Below are positions 30,006 to 43,026 of a DNA stretch of 64,000 nt, piece by piece (position 1 is the stretch's first letter; each line of letters opens with the position of its first letter). The position numbers and the translations under genes are program-made. This DNA comes from Xenopus tropicalis. Taxonomy: Eukaryota > Chordata > Amphibia > Anura > Pipidae. Under the pieces are notes generated by a model. The model was not told the DNA's origin, searched no databases, and saw only the letters and a program-made list of their open reading frames with translations. The stretch spans positions 85,224,904-85,288,903 of the forward strand of contig NC_030678.2 in the NCBI RefSeq assembly GCF_000004195.4. Direction: 5' to 3'.

Positions 30006-32138
30006 GTATCACCTAGGTGAGTTCTTTGGCTGTTTTTATGGTGACAGTGGGGTACTGATTTTAAATTTATGTATTAGTCAATTCACCATAAATTAATAAA
30101 GATTGAGGAAGCTTTTTACAAGAGCGATGTGTACTGTGCCTATCTTTCTTTTTTTGGTTGTGTCTAATTTGAATGAACTCAGTAGCCCCTCATTCAGTTA
30201 TGGCGAAACTGGCTGTTTATTAAGGAATACGTCACAATGGCCATTGCCAAGAGTGTGACACTAATAACATCTTTTCTACTGATAACCATTTCTGTGATCA
30301 TTCAAATGTTTTGTACAATGAAGTGCAGTGCTATTTAGTAATGAATTAATCCCAGCATGATTATAACAAAGCAGCGAAGGAAAAACATTAATATAGAACA
30401 AAGTTGACTTTATAGAGAAGGCATCCAGTGTGTTCAACTCTAGAAAACGTTCTTCTGAAATTTGCCAGTTTGAAAATGTAGCCTGAGAAGAAACTGAATG
30501 AACATTACCACATAGAAACAAGGTGTTACTATATGAAAAGAAAATACTGTATGCAGTAATGTCTACAAACATAAATGTATATGATCCATTCATCGTTATT
30601 GCATATTTTATGTTTGTCTTGCTCAGAAGAGCAATCGTTCTGCTGCTGAGCTTCTTATTACTGGTTAGCTGCTCACATATATATCAGAAAAGGTATCATC
30701 CTATAGATGTGCAAAAAGCCATGAATGACCTGTATCTCCTTTTTCATCTCATCATCTCTACTAAATCATTATATTCTAAATAATGAACTATTATCTACTG
30801 TGCAAATATGGGCCCTATAGTCCTTAAAATATGATTAGCATTACCATTACTAAACATAAGCTTGTTTCTATAAACTGACCCCCATATATAATAAAGGACA
30901 CAAGTTTGCCCAGGAGAATCAACCCATAGTCAACAAGATGTTTGCTTTTCAACAGTTGACTGTTAACTACCACTGGTTCCTAGACCAGCAGCAAACTTTG
31001 CACCTTTTATTAGATAACCCTTTGTAATAGAACTTTGAAATTAAATTAATATTATATTCAAATGCATACAAAACCTTATCATTTTAAAAGCTCCTATCAA
31101 GAAAGATGCAATGGCCATGTTCTCTCTCGGTTGCATAGTCTTGTAAGTGCAAGTGTAAGTGTAAATTTGTTGCACACATGCATTTTGCACAGATGCACAT
31201 AATTGGTTGCTGAAATCACACACTGCACTACTGCATAAATATACAGAGGAAAGTATATTTTAGGTATTTTAGTATATTTTAGGTATTTAGGTGTAGGTTG
31301 TAGGACATGGAATCCTGACCGGGAAGTTTAAATATGAACTTTACCATGCAATCTTTAACTCAGGGCCAACATAGAGTACAACTGACTGGGCAAATAAATA
31401 GACTGAATAGAAACACACTCATTCTATGAAGTAATGGTTTAATAAGCTATATATAGGCATTGCCAATTTATTCCTCTTTCGCATTACTGAAGTGTTCATT
31501 CAGTGACAATGCTATAACTATTTACACAAACCATCTTTATACTCAAATTATTGAATGGACCTGCAGGCCTTTGCTGCTCCCATTCAACTTTTGGTCAAAT
31601 GGCTTGAAGAACCAAATCAAAATGCTTTTCCACTAGTTACTGGAAAGTATATTGTGGGTTATTGCACCACCACCAAACCAGCTCCTGCTAATGGAGGGCA
31701 GCAAAAATATTGTAGGGAATCTGATCAACTCATGAATTAATTTATGTTGCTTAGAAAACTCATATGAGGTGCTTTTACACCCCACAAAACCAGTCTCTCT
31801 CTATACATTAATGGCTAGCACTAAAAATTATACTGGGTGGCATGCAAATTACTAGGAATAATTAATCTGCAAAATATAATTACATTTACTAAATAAAACG
31901 ATTTAGTAGATAAAAACATTCAAATGGAGGGCATCAAACGTTTATTACAACTAGCACATATTAATATGGAGATCTACTTCAAAATCCAACCAGCTGTTGA
32001 AGCATTATCATCGTTTACTGAATTCATCCTTTCCCATACAGTCTAAAAAAGTTATTGATGGCGATCAAACTATAATCTTATGACTATTCAATGGGGATGG
32101 GGGCAGCAAGCAGAACTTTTACGGGGCCCAGATGGCCC
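30006..32138. other. Unique DNA, nothing recognised
   Basis: No repeat ends. A minus-strand AATAAA (31940-31945) lies downstream of the putative exon at 32139-32487 and could serve as its poly(A) signal. Other open frames are short and without motifs. Confidence 0.45.
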
Positions 32139-32487
32139 TTACAGCTGCCAAATGTTCCTCTGGAATGATGGCAACTCTGAGAGCAGTTTACCAATGTTTT
32201 TAAGCTGATGCATATCATAACGCTTTTCTAAATTGGTTTAGCTTTTCTTTTACAAGTTTTAATAAGGTGCCCATCTGTTCCTGCAATGGTCTCGGAAGAT
32301 CTGGTGAAATGTTTAGAGTGGGCTGTAAAGTGATTGCTGTGATTTCATTTTGCACCCCAAATGAACTCAAGCCTGCTGCAGGAATTAACTTACACAGTAT
32401 AATGAAGTCATCAAAGAAGACACAGAAAAATTCAAAGTCGCTGACAGGTAAAAGATGAAGATCTGCACTAAGTGGATCACAGTAGAC
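32139..32487 (-). pseudogene. Possible last exon or pseudogene of an unrecognised protein
   Basis: A minus-strand frame runs from about 32487 into a stop at about 32215. In the next frame, after one extra base in the A4 run complementary to 32224-32227, protein-like sequence continues (MHQLKNIGKLLSELPSFQ, then NIWQL) to a TAA at 32139-32141. The composition of the two parts (EITAITLQPTLNISPDLPRP, then QEQMGTLLKLVKEKLNQF) is unlike a random AT-rich frame. Just upstream is an acceptor-like TGTGTCTTGCTCAG, and an AATAAA lies about 195 bp past the stop. I do not recognise the protein. The frameshift suggests either decay or a sequence error. It is not transposon-like. Confidence 0.3.
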
Positions 32488-32502
32488 CTGAGCAAGACAC
32501 AC

Positions 32503-34344
32503 CTTAAAAATTGCGTTTAATGGTTTATATAAAATCCATCACTAAAAGCTTTTCCTTATTTATCTACCCCTTTGCATAGCACTCTGCAGTTTGCCAGTTT
32601 CACTGTCATTTTTTTTAAAAGCTCATGTACCTTGAAGCCAAACTGTACTTAATGTGTTTGTAAGATATTCCTGCAACACCTTGGCCCGATTTTTTCACCA
32701 CATTACAAGTCACATTGAAAGTGGATGCTAGTGATTACTAATGGAAACTTTTTCTAATTATATAATAATAAAATATAGAATAGAACAATAAATAAAACCT
32801 TTGCTGGGAATATATTGCCTTAGCTGTTTTCCATTTGCAGGGGGTTGATCAGTGCATTGGTATGCTGGTACTGAGGGACAGGCAAAAGTCTTATTGAGAG
32901 GGTTAAACAAATCTATAACCAAGATTCATGGAAAAGTTAGCACAGACCAATAATCAGGATAATGAAAATATATACAGAGCAAACTGCAAATTAGACCTAC
33001 ACTTGGGACAAGGGACCGGAAACATGTATATATTTTTAATTTGAATCCAGTTTGGTGTGGTGACTTTGGCACCTGCATGACCACCCATGACATTGTGGGG
33101 ACAATACTAACAGGAAAACACAAACTCAAATTTTGATAAATCAACCTAATATCATTATTCCACTCTTGGGTAACAACTGCAGAGTCAATAAGCTGAACAA
33201 TTTGCACTCTTCTTCCTCCAACCCCCCTTTTTTCTTCTTCATTTGCTCCTTTTTATCTCACTTTCTCTGCACTTTTTTTTGGGGGGGGGGGGTGCAATTA
33301 GTTTAATTAATATACCCTAGTTGCTTTTTTTTAATTATATTAGTAAAAGACCCCAAAAGTAAGTCAAATCTTATTATCTTATTCTCCTTATTTTATTATT
33401 AATGTTTTCTTGTTTTTTTCCTTACTATAATACCATAAAAAATATAGTACTAGAAGCAGAATAATCAAAACAACAGCAAGCAAAAAATAAAAAAAACAAA
33501 ACAAGTAAAAGAGCATTAATGTATTACCTATAGAGTAGCTGTATTGTTATGCACAACACAATGCCTAAATAACTTGAGTTTATATCTGTTTTGAGTTAAG
33601 AAAAAAATCTCCATAGTCTTTTTTGTTCCACTCTATTGGAAGTACTGACTCAAAATCCAAATTAGAGGATACGTCTTTGAAGATTTGTGATAGGGTTGGT
33701 GCCTGTTGTTATTTCCAAATCTAGCTATTACGAGTTTGCTGGATATTACAATATGAAAAGCAAGAATTTTAAGTAGTTTGTTTTATAAAGCGGGATATAT
33801 GTGTGGTACTACAGTTTCTGGAGAATTATGCCAAGGTCTCTGGGTTATGTCTAAAAGCAAATTTGTTGTAGTTGACAAAAGGCTTTTATAGTTGCACAAG
33901 AGCACAAAATATGAAGAATATTACCTTCTTCACCAAAGTCTCTCCAACATAAGGACAATTCATAGAAAACATTTTAGACAACTTTGACTGGGTTAAATAC
34001 CAATTATAATAAAGTATTGTGTAAAAGTTTTCTTGACGTGTTATCCATTTAGAAAGAATTTTCGCATCCTAGAAATAGCAGTCAACCAATCCTTATTTGA
34101 TAATTCCTTTCCAAATTTTTTCTGCAATTCAATTTTTATTTATTTTATCAAGAAGATTAAATAGGGGATACAAAAGGAAAGAAGGGGAACAGGGGATAGG
34201 TATACACAATTATGAATACAAAGAAAAGGTATTCTTTCCAAAATCTGCTCGCATTTCAACAATGAAGGAGTTTTAACTAATTATTTTTTTTGAATTTGCT
34301 AAAATATTGTTAGTATCTAATCTTTTACCCATCATGCATACCTC
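32503..34344. other. Unique DNA, homopolymer-rich, nothing recognised
   Basis: Contains a T-run followed by a 12-13 base G-run near 33279-33292 and A/T-rich low-complexity sequence at 33300-33520. Minus-strand frames at 32926-33207 show no recognised domain. Confidence 0.5.
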
Positions 34345-34347
34345 TTA

Positions 34348-34688
34348 AGGTGGCCATACATGCTAAGATTCGCTCGCTTGGCACCAAGTGAGCGGATCTT
34401 CTCTCGATACCCCCACCTATGGGTAGGTGATACCGGGCTAATTCGGTCGTTTGGCCCCAGGGCCAAACGATCGTATTAGAATGATGGGTATAGGCATCGG
34501 TTGGTTCGAGGACTGCATCAACGAGCCGATGCGATCCCCGATCCGAGTAATTTTTAAACCTGCCCGATTTCAGGCCAGATGTCGGTCGGGCAGGCCCATC
34601 TTTAGTGCCCATACACAAGCCAATAAGCTGTCGAAACGGTCTAAGGGAACGATTTCGGCAGCTAGAATCACCCCGTGTTTGGCAGCCT
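34348..34688. mobile_element. PIF/Harbinger-like MITE with TTA duplication
   Basis: TTA flanks the 341-bp element at 34345-34347 and 34689-34691. The ends AGGTGGCCATACATGC and the complement of GTGTTTGGCAGCCT are inverted, and sequence blocks (GCTCGCTTGG, GAGCGGATCTTCTC, GGTCGTTTGGCC, GGCCAAACGATCG) are those of the copy at 547-1132. This copy best defines the target duplication of the family. Confidence 0.8.
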
Positions 34689-34691
34689 TTA

Positions 34692-37600
34692 CTGTGGGAG
34701 ATTTATTTGCGTATGTCTTAGGGTTGTCAGCTTTTACAAAAAATAAAAGAAAAATTCTACATCTGTTCTTTTACTGCCTTGTTTATCAGTTATATTTTCT
34801 ACAAAATGATTGTATCTTATTTCCCAAGTTCCAATGAAAACCATTTGTATTATATAGAGCTTCATGGTGTCAAAGGAGAAAAAATGGCAATTGGACAAAG
34901 TTACCAATCAATATATTTGTAGGTGAAAAGAAACATAAAGCAGAAAAAACTTTTTTTTTCTTGTGCCTGTACTTTGTTGCCACTGCCCTGTATGTTTAAT
35001 CATTTTCTGTTGGTGATGAATAGATAATGGCGAATGGAAAAAGTGATGTGATACATACTAGTATTTATTGACTTGTTAACATTAACCCTTAGCTATGGGC
35101 AGATGTTCATTGTTGGTTTGTGCTACATATGGGTAGATGACTCAATACAAATTAAAAACAGGTAACACAAGTTCCCACAAATTACTCATTAGCAACTGGT
35201 AAATCATCTTTATCACTTTATCACTTTCTGCTTGATAGTAGTTGTGTTTCATTCAAAAGTCACCCTGGTGAGGAAGATTTGCCATGGCTGTGACAAAGAA
35301 CTCCTCCCCCAAAAGGCTATGTGGATCAGAAAGTTGTAAACACTGATCTCCAATGAAATGAGTAAAGAATATGATTTAGTTTCTTTTTTTGAATGATAGT
35401 TATCAAGTATTGAATTTGGGAATTTTAGAGGTTTTTTTTTCAATTTGAATTAAATTGAAGCTTTACCAAACTCCAATGTTTGATTATTTATTAAAAAGTT
35501 TGAATATTAAAACTCAATAAAAATAAACCGTGAAAAAAAGCACATTCATATTCTGTCCATCATTTTCAAGGGTCTACAAACTCATATTGACAAACCACTT
35601 ACATTTTGCCTAGGCCAACGTCCTTTGTACATTAACTCAAAAACTTTTAGATGCCAAAGCTTTACAGTTGAATTTTTAAAACTACAACTCAAATTCTTGA
35701 ATTTGAATTCAATCCTTGATAAATCAACCGCTTAATGTAATACGGTGTAATATTTCTATATATTTGAATTTACATTCTGGATGCAGTAATAAGAATTTAT
35801 TTATGCAACACTAGTAATTATTAGGAATAAAAAAAAAAAATCTGTCCTGTCAGTGCCTTTTAGTTATCATGTGGGCTTTTGTGCAGCTAGTGGTAGTGGT
35901 AGTCAATAAAAAGATTACATCAGAAGTTATTTACAAAAATAGGTTTTTGGAGCAAGGAAAATCCTAGTGTGGTGTCCTTGAATCTATGCTTACATCTGTT
36001 AAGCCACCTTGTAAGCCTTAAAATGCTTGGGTGAGTGCCACCAATTGCTTCAACAGCTTGTCCATCAAGGAAGAGGCACCATCAGACTCCATTCTGGTGA
36101 AGTGATACTGTCAGGACTTTGTGGAGTCAGTAGTAGCTTGGCCTCTCCTATGCCCCTCACAGAGCACTGAGGATCTGAAGATGGAAACAGGGTGAGCTCA
36201 GCAGGGGAGTAATAGAAGTGCTGGAAATAGGTTTAGAAAAACTTCTGCAGAGAAATCTGAATCAGAAATAACTGTGGTAAGATAAGTAAGCAAGTGATGT
36301 TCTTGCGTTGTTGTGCACATTAACGTGTATTTCTGCACCAGGATTTACAGACTTACAGCTTAGCTCATTACAATCCAACCTTCTAGCATATTTACTTTAT
36401 GGACTTATTTATAAAAAGTTGTTCAGCAATGAATATAGGAGTAACTGAAGCTTCCTGGCACTTGAACACTTTAAACACAGATAACAATCACACATGACGA
36501 CTCTACATTAAGGCCTTGTTGATGCACATGATTTATACAATTAAATTTGCTGCTAAAAGTACTTGAGATAACAAATTTAAGTAGAAGCCCAGTGTATACT
36601 ATGACATTATAACTTTGCCTCTTGTTGTTTTGGATCCAAGAGGAATCTAGACATGATTTTGTTACAGTAGCAGATTCATATCATATATTCCCTTGTATTA
36701 TGCTTTATCAGATTGTAGGCTCTATTCACAATTGCTAATACCATATGTGGGTCATTTTCTCAGCATTTCCTTGTTAATGTAGTGGATAAAATATTCAGAA
36801 AAGGAAACATAACTAAAGTAACTATATTCCAAGAATTAAGACACAAATGCTTACCATTGGTTCTTCTGAAAGATATTAAATTAAATACTTGCAGGTGAAC
36901 CTTCTTTTTATTTGGACCTTCCAAAAATCACAAGAAAGCTTTTAAATCAATGCAAATAGAAGACTGTTGTAGTATATAGACTTAATTTATGAGAGGGGGG
37001 CCTGTGTGCGGGTGTTAGTGGAAGATAAGAAAGCAATTCTACGCTGCAATGCTTATCGACCGTTTCTGATTTTACTTAAAGTACTTGTGCCATTTCAGGG
37101 TTTTTAATGCAGATATTTGCAACCTGCATAGCCTAAGGGGCCTGTGCTTGGACCCAACACAGAAAATTAAATTCAACATTTTATTCTAAGGGTAATGAAA
37201 TGGTAGTTCCCTGGCAAGGATGCTGTCACCACATTCCTACTTTGCCCTTGCATCGTTAGTCAGCATTATGTGAATTATGTGCAGTAAAGAGGTTTTGAAA
37301 TAGCGGAGACTGACCTATGCTGGTCAGTTCAAAGCAGTGAGTGGTAGAGAGCAGTCTAAAAGCCAATTAGGTCAAAATGTTGAGGTAAATGATAATGAGC
37401 AGCTTAGATTTTACCAGAACTATAGATGTTACAACATTGGTAATATAATTTTATGCCACCAAAAACAGAGGTCTAAACCTAAAAAGAATGAAAACTACTG
37501 ATGTAAAATGTATAAAATGCATGCATCTGATTCTGACATTGTAACCTAGTCTGGGAAAGGAAGCTGTTAAGGATCATTTACAGACTTCACGAAATCAAAA

Positions 37601-37760
37601 AAAGGTTTACAGAAACCGGGGTCTTTACTCAAATAAATAGGTATGGTGCATGCTTGCTCTTATCCAACAAATGCCTACTTAAATCTAAATTTGCCAGATT
37701 ATGCATAAATATCCTTTCATAAATGAAAATTACGTATCTATCAAAATAGAAATTTATATG
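34692..37760. other. Long unique stretch, nothing recognised
   Basis: About 3 kb of AT-rich sequence without repeat termini, tandem arrays or coding motifs. The part 35960-36400 is less AT-rich with TTTAC and CTCAGCAGGG phrases and could be an old LTR remnant, but nothing defines its borders. Confidence 0.45.
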
Positions 37761-37764
37761 CAGT

Positions 37765-38110
37765 TCATTCATCACAAAAGGAATATAGTATTTCAGCGCC
37801 AGGCCAAGGGTAAGGGGTGACCAGGGCAAGCCGCGCCTTTGTTTCATCCCCCCCCACGCAGGGATGCAGTGCAGTGATGGTGGGGGTGACAAGAAGGAGC
37901 ACAAAAGCCCCTTGATTCATGATAGGGGCAATCAGTGATGGACCTGAGGGCCCACAACCTCCATAGTGACAAGCAGGAGTAGTGATGAGCAATAGTGATA
38001 ATGGGGCAGAAAGCAGAACTAGGGCTCAACAGTAGAGGTACATGCTTAGCTTCCCCTGCTCTGTTGCATCCTTGGCACATGCCTCTTCTGCCTACCCCAA
38101 GTGTTGAAAA
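37765..38110. repeat. GC-richer block, probable old DNA-transposon piece
   Basis: The block has a C-run (CCCCCCCC near 37848), GGGCAATCAGTGATGGACC and a right part CATGCCTCTTCTGCCTACCCC. It stands out in composition and recalls hAT-type frog repeats such as the block at 42795-43026, but termini are not clear. Confidence 0.3.
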
Positions 38111-39483
38111 AAAAAAGTAAAAAAAGAGCCCTAGAGTTTAGTACTGGTCATTGGCAATACAGTAAGATGCAAGGTTTATTTGCTTCCTCAAGCCTCAGTT
38201 ACAGTTATAAGCCCAAAGACTGTTAGGTACCTGTAGAGATTGATGACTGGAATTCTATGAAGGGGCAGCTTGCCACAAATACAGCATCTCATTTTAATAC
38301 AGGGCTGTAGAGCAGTCTTAAGACTGCTAGCCAACCACTGGAATCAGAGACAGACCAGGAATAAGGGTACGCAGTGGGTGATGAGAATCCATGATTGGGA
38401 CAAAGGTCAAAAGACAGGTGACAGGCAAAAATATTTCAAAGTCAAATCAGAAAAAAGGAAAATCAGATGAACAAGCCAGGTCTGGTAAATAGGGACAGAT
38501 ACACAAAGACAGGCCTATAACCAAACACTAACAACAGGAAGAGGGAGGTTTATCTTGGCCCTTGATTACTGAATGATTGGCTATGGGTGGATACAAAGGC
38601 TGCAGGATAAGCTTCACAGGCCACCATTAAGAAAAATTTGGCTACCTTTTTCCTTTAAAGGGGTGATACAGCTCCATTTGGTTGGTATATAACCTACTCT
38701 CTAAGATTAAAGTACTGCCGCTTCCCTGTAACATCTCCTCCTAACTCAAACAATTACATAGATGTAAGACCCTATTTAAGGCTGGATTTTTCTCTGCAAA
38801 ATGCTGAGCAACAGATGAATTATGATTAATGTGTTTGTTCCTATAATAGAAATAAATTAGCTAATGATCTGCCTTCTACTTACTTAAAACATGAAAGGTA
38901 CAAATTGGTACTTAATGTATAAACATTCTAATTAAAATTTCAATGTGGTCTACTTAATTAATTGCTCTTTGAGTAAAGTTGGCTTATAATACATTTTGTC
39001 AATACTATTTTAACACTCACTCAGACATGTTACTGTATATCTAAAGCATAGCTCTTTATACAACATTATGTTTGATACAATTTGGTTAATTTTACAAGCA
39101 CAGGAAAAAATACAATCTGAAAAAAAGCTTGAAAATAGTAATAAGGAGAAATGTGAGATACTGTGGCTGTGGCAGTCTGCCTGGAATAAATATTTATATA
39201 CAATTATATACAAATATAATTATGTCTTGAACATTTGTAAAACTGCTGAAAAATTTGCAAAACTGCGAAAAAATAAGCAAAATGAGTTGAAGTCAATAGT
39301 TGTTTTTTTGCTGCTACCACGCAACTTTCTTTCTCAAAATACATGGGTGTGTTTTTTCCATCCAAATGCATTGAAGTGAATGGGTGTTTTTTTTTTTGCT
39401 GCATTTTTCTTAGAAAAAAAATTTCATGGTGAAATTTTGCTGTAATTTCTCATTTGATTGTTTTTAACATGACTGTGGTCCAT
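38111..39483. other. Mixed old-repeat and unique DNA
   Basis: 38150-38640 has an LTR-like GGTTTATTTGCTTCC and a run of GGTCAAAAGACAGG-type phrases; an LTR fragment is possible but unproved. TTTAAAGGGG at 38654 is a T2-like end with no partner. At 39230-39450 the GCTGCATTTTTCTT and TGAAGTGAATGGGTGTTTTTT phrases resemble the decayed interior of TAGTGATGAGC-type MITEs. Confidence 0.3.
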
Positions 39484-39998
39484 AGTTAAATAGTTACATA
39501 AAGAACATCTCTGCCTATAATCCCCTCTAATGTATTGTACAGAGTAATCATGTCCCCTCGCAAGCACCTTTTTTCCAGACAAAACAACCCCAACCTCGAC
39601 AGTCTAACCTCATAGCTTAAATCTTCCATCCCCTTTACCAGTTTAGTTGCACGTCTCTGCACTCTCTCCAGCTCATTAGTTTGTATGCCCACCTCCAGGT
39701 CATTAATAAACAAGTTAAAAAGCAAAGGACCAAGGACTGACCCCTGCGGTACTCCACTAACCACACTGGCCCAATTAGAGAATGTTCCATTTACTATCAC
39801 TCTTTGTAATCTATCCTTCAGCCAGTTCTCTATCCAATAACAAATATTATGTTCTAGGCCAATATTCCTCAATTTTATCATTAACTTTCTGTGTGGTACT
39901 GTATCAAATGCTTTAGCAAAATCTAAGTAGATGACATCAACTGCCATTCCAGCATCGAGATTCCTGCTCACCTCCTCATAAAAGGCGACTAAATTAGT
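39484..39998 (-). mobile_element. CR1 LINE fragment with two internal deletions
   Basis: Closely related to the 8342 element. The minus strand begins in the reverse transcriptase ([44 protein letters not shown]). It jumps at about 39677-39686 from FINDLEVGI to NELERVQRR, skipping sequence equivalent to about 8901-9336, and jumps again at about 39503 from AAGAACATC into the terminal GTTACATA repeats, skipping about 350 bp. The first deletion removes the FADD catalytic motif but leaves one open frame from 40121 to 39486. Confidence 0.85.
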
Positions 39999-40408
39999 TC
40001 TTTCTGCTCTCCAAGATTGACCAGAAAAATAATTCATTGTTAAAGGTGCATACTGCTGGCCCTCATAGTTTACTATACAACAAGAAAAGTTCACCCAGCA
40101 CACCCTTACCTCCTCCAACAATTCTTACTCGGTGCACAGCCCAGAGAGTCGGCACTCACAGCAACAGTCCAGCAACAAATAGTTGACCAGCACAACGAGT
40201 GTAATGTAAGCGGGGCTTCAACACACATTATGCTATTAAAAAAGGCACATATGAATATACAATTTTCTTATGATGTTGCATTTGCCAAAAATACAAAAAG
40301 GTCATGGTTTTTACAGATTTTTTGCTTCTTTTTCTCTTTGTGCTTTTAATAAATGCCTTTTTTTGTGGAAATGAGTTTAGTCATGGTTTCAAAAAACCAC
40401 AAAAATCT
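39999..40408. other. Unrecognised sequence between CR1 and MITE
   Basis: 40125-40210 is somewhat GC-richer (AGAGAGTCGGCACTCACAGC, GTGTAATGTAAGCGGGGC) and may be an old repeat tail. No coding motif or terminus is seen. Confidence 0.4.
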
Positions 40409-40410
40409 AT

Positions 40411-40922
40411 GGGGCTGATTTACTAATCCACGAATTCGAATCTGAATGGGAACAATTTGGATTGAAAATGAACATTTTGCGACTTTTTCATATTTTTTGC
40501 GATTCTTTTTCGTCGCCGTTACGACTTTATCGTAAATTGTCGCAACTTTTTCGTAGCCGTTACGACTTGTGGGAAAAGTCGCGACTTTTTCGTAGCCGTT
40601 ACGATTTGCTCGTATATTGTCGCGACTTTTTCGTATTGAGCGCTCGTAAACGGCGGGCAAAACTTTCAGACTTTGCATGATTTTGGAAGCCTCCCATAGG
40701 ACTCAATGGCACTCTGCAGCTCCAACCTGGCTCAAGAAAAGTCACGATACTGAAGCTTTCGTACTCGGCGCGAAGGCTACGAAAAAGTTGCGACAATTCA
40801 TGCAAGTCGTAACGCTACGAAAAAGTCGCGACAATTTACGAAAAAATCGCAAAATACCGATCATTACGTAAAAAACGCATTCGGACGCCTTCGGACCGTT
40901 CGTGGATTAGTAAATCAGCCCC
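40411..40922 (-). mobile_element. Foldback MITE, GGGGCTGATTTACTAA family
   Basis: The ends GGGGCTGATTTACTAATCC and GGATTAGTAAATCAGCCCC are perfectly inverted. TAA follows on the right; the left flank is TAT. The unique core (40675-40755, CATGATTTTGGAAGCCTCCC) is the complement of the core in 17097-17634, so the two are copies in opposite orientation. A lone related end (TAAATCTGCCCCTAAG) follows at 40932. Confidence 0.8.
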
Positions 40923-40946
40923 TAAATGTTGATAAATCTGCCCCTA

Positions 40947-42794
40947 AGAGTTGGACAGCACAGAAATATCTCTGTTTTCTCTCTCATGGATCCTAGCCTT
41001 CAGGATCATTCAGTCTCACTCAATTTAGGTCCACTTACTTTAAGTACTTTCCCCAATATGGATTATTTATTTACTGTAGGTACTTTAGTCACATCATTAC
41101 TTGCATTAAACAGTGAATCCCCAAAAACAAAGACAAAAACTTGCAGGGCTGCACCAGCATATTAATTCTTGTTGCCCAGTTTATACCGTGTGATGGAACT
41201 ATCCATGGTGCTGATCCTTCAAGTGTTCTCTTTCATACCGATTGCCATCTAGAAAAGTGCAGAGTAGTCATTTAATGTGCAGGCATTATGCATGTTTAGC
41301 TATTATTTAATTGTAACAGCAGCCCTTTAATACATTCAATAGGATGCAGCAGCTACATGGATGCAAAGTCTGCTTTACTGCATTTACTGGAAACATTTTA
41401 TATGTGTGCTATCATTAAAAAACTCTCAAAGGGATTTTAGATGCATGTCCCTATTTATGCTTCTGGTCTATGACAGGAGGAAAATAAAAGTGTTGTTTGA
41501 AGTGAAGGATATAAAGAGTTGTCCGTGCTGAGAGACTCTATTACTGGTCACACCTATAGAGTGCTATGATCTGTGTGATATTCAGTATATGGTTTCCACA
41601 GCAACTTATATGTGATACTTTCCCGATAATTCAGTGTTGACCAACAATAATAATCCCACCATGGCTTGGGGTAGTGCTTGCTTCCACATCACAGGCACAT
41701 TTAAAAATATCCTATGCACACACAATGTACAAAAGTATTGTGTTTAATTCCTTACCAAATTATTTGTCACCCCTTCCCATAGTTTGTACAAATATGACAT
41801 TTCCACCGATGGCTGTGGAACTTCTAGTCCGGCTGTTAAATCAATGCACTTGAGTTTATATTTACCCTTCTTTCACAGACTCTTCATTAAATGTCACTGA
41901 TATGAGAGATAAGGGGAAATTGAACCTAGACTCTACACATCAACGAAAACAAGATATAAATCATTTGGAAATATAATTGGAGTTAAAAGAATGTCTGTTC
42001 TGGATTTTTTTTCTGCTCCAATACACAGATTGCTTGTCTTATCTGTTGTGAATTTTCTGTTACTGCTGCATATAACATAAGATAAGACATGACCTCCTTC
42101 CCTCTCTGGTTGGATAAAGGACACGGTTCTGTTAGGAAACTTTCTGAATTTATAATGCTCCCTGTCATTTTTATTCATGCTTAGCAGCAAACCCATTTAG
42201 AGAAGAATGGAAATGCTGGTAGAAGATTTTCAAAATTCAATAAATATCAAATCAAAATTATACAAGACTTTAATGTTTGCTTTTTTACTAAAAAAACTGA
42301 CTTTATCTATTAAAAACATGAAGAAAATGCATTGAATTTGTATATACTTATCATTGTCAATGGGTCTACAAATTCTCAAAATTATTTGTAAAATTTAAAT
42401 TGCAGGATGCGAAGCTTTCAATTCTAGAATTTGAAATTTTCAATAAATATCAAACAGTCAATTTTGAAAGCTCTTATTCAAGTTCATTAGTTTTCATGCA
42501 AAAACATTAGAATCACAGCAAGAATTTGATTTAGAACGTTGGTAAATCAGCCTTTTTTGGGTTAGGACCCAAAGATAGCAGAGATCTATTGTGGCTGACT
42601 GAACTGCTCCGTCTGTATATATATCATATATATGCAGTATTTTCCCTATATATTTAATGTTAGTGTCTCAAATAAAAATGGTAAAATAGGTTTGTGCTGG
42701 GATTATTTTATAATACACTTAACTCATGCATTATTTCATAGGCATCACTAAGTCATGCACTTACCTTATGCACTGCCTAAGGGTTATAGATAAT
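40947..42794. other. Unique DNA, nothing recognised
   Basis: AT-rich sequence with motif-free frames; no repeat ends identified. Confidence 0.5.
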
Positions 42795-43026
42795 TAGTCG
42801 TGGGGTGGTACTGGGCACATTGGGGCTGCCAACCCAGGGGCCCCGCATCCCCCAAGGTGCCACCGCAGGCCACGTCCCCCACCAGGCCCTCCTAAACCCC
42901 TGCAGGGGCCTCCACCACTCGTAAGTGAAATGCGCCAGGGGAGGGAGCTTTAACAGGGATCGGGTCTGGGCCCCTGGTGCCCACCAGGTTTTTTCCCAGT
43001 GCTCAGGTGGCCCAGTCCGACCCTGA
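42795..43026. mobile_element. Probable hAT fragment, right end only
   Basis: A GC-rich block ending GCTCAGGTGGCCCAGTCCGACCCTG at 43026. CAGGGTCGGACTGG is a hAT-style terminus when read from the other strand. The left terminus is not visible. Confidence 0.4.
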
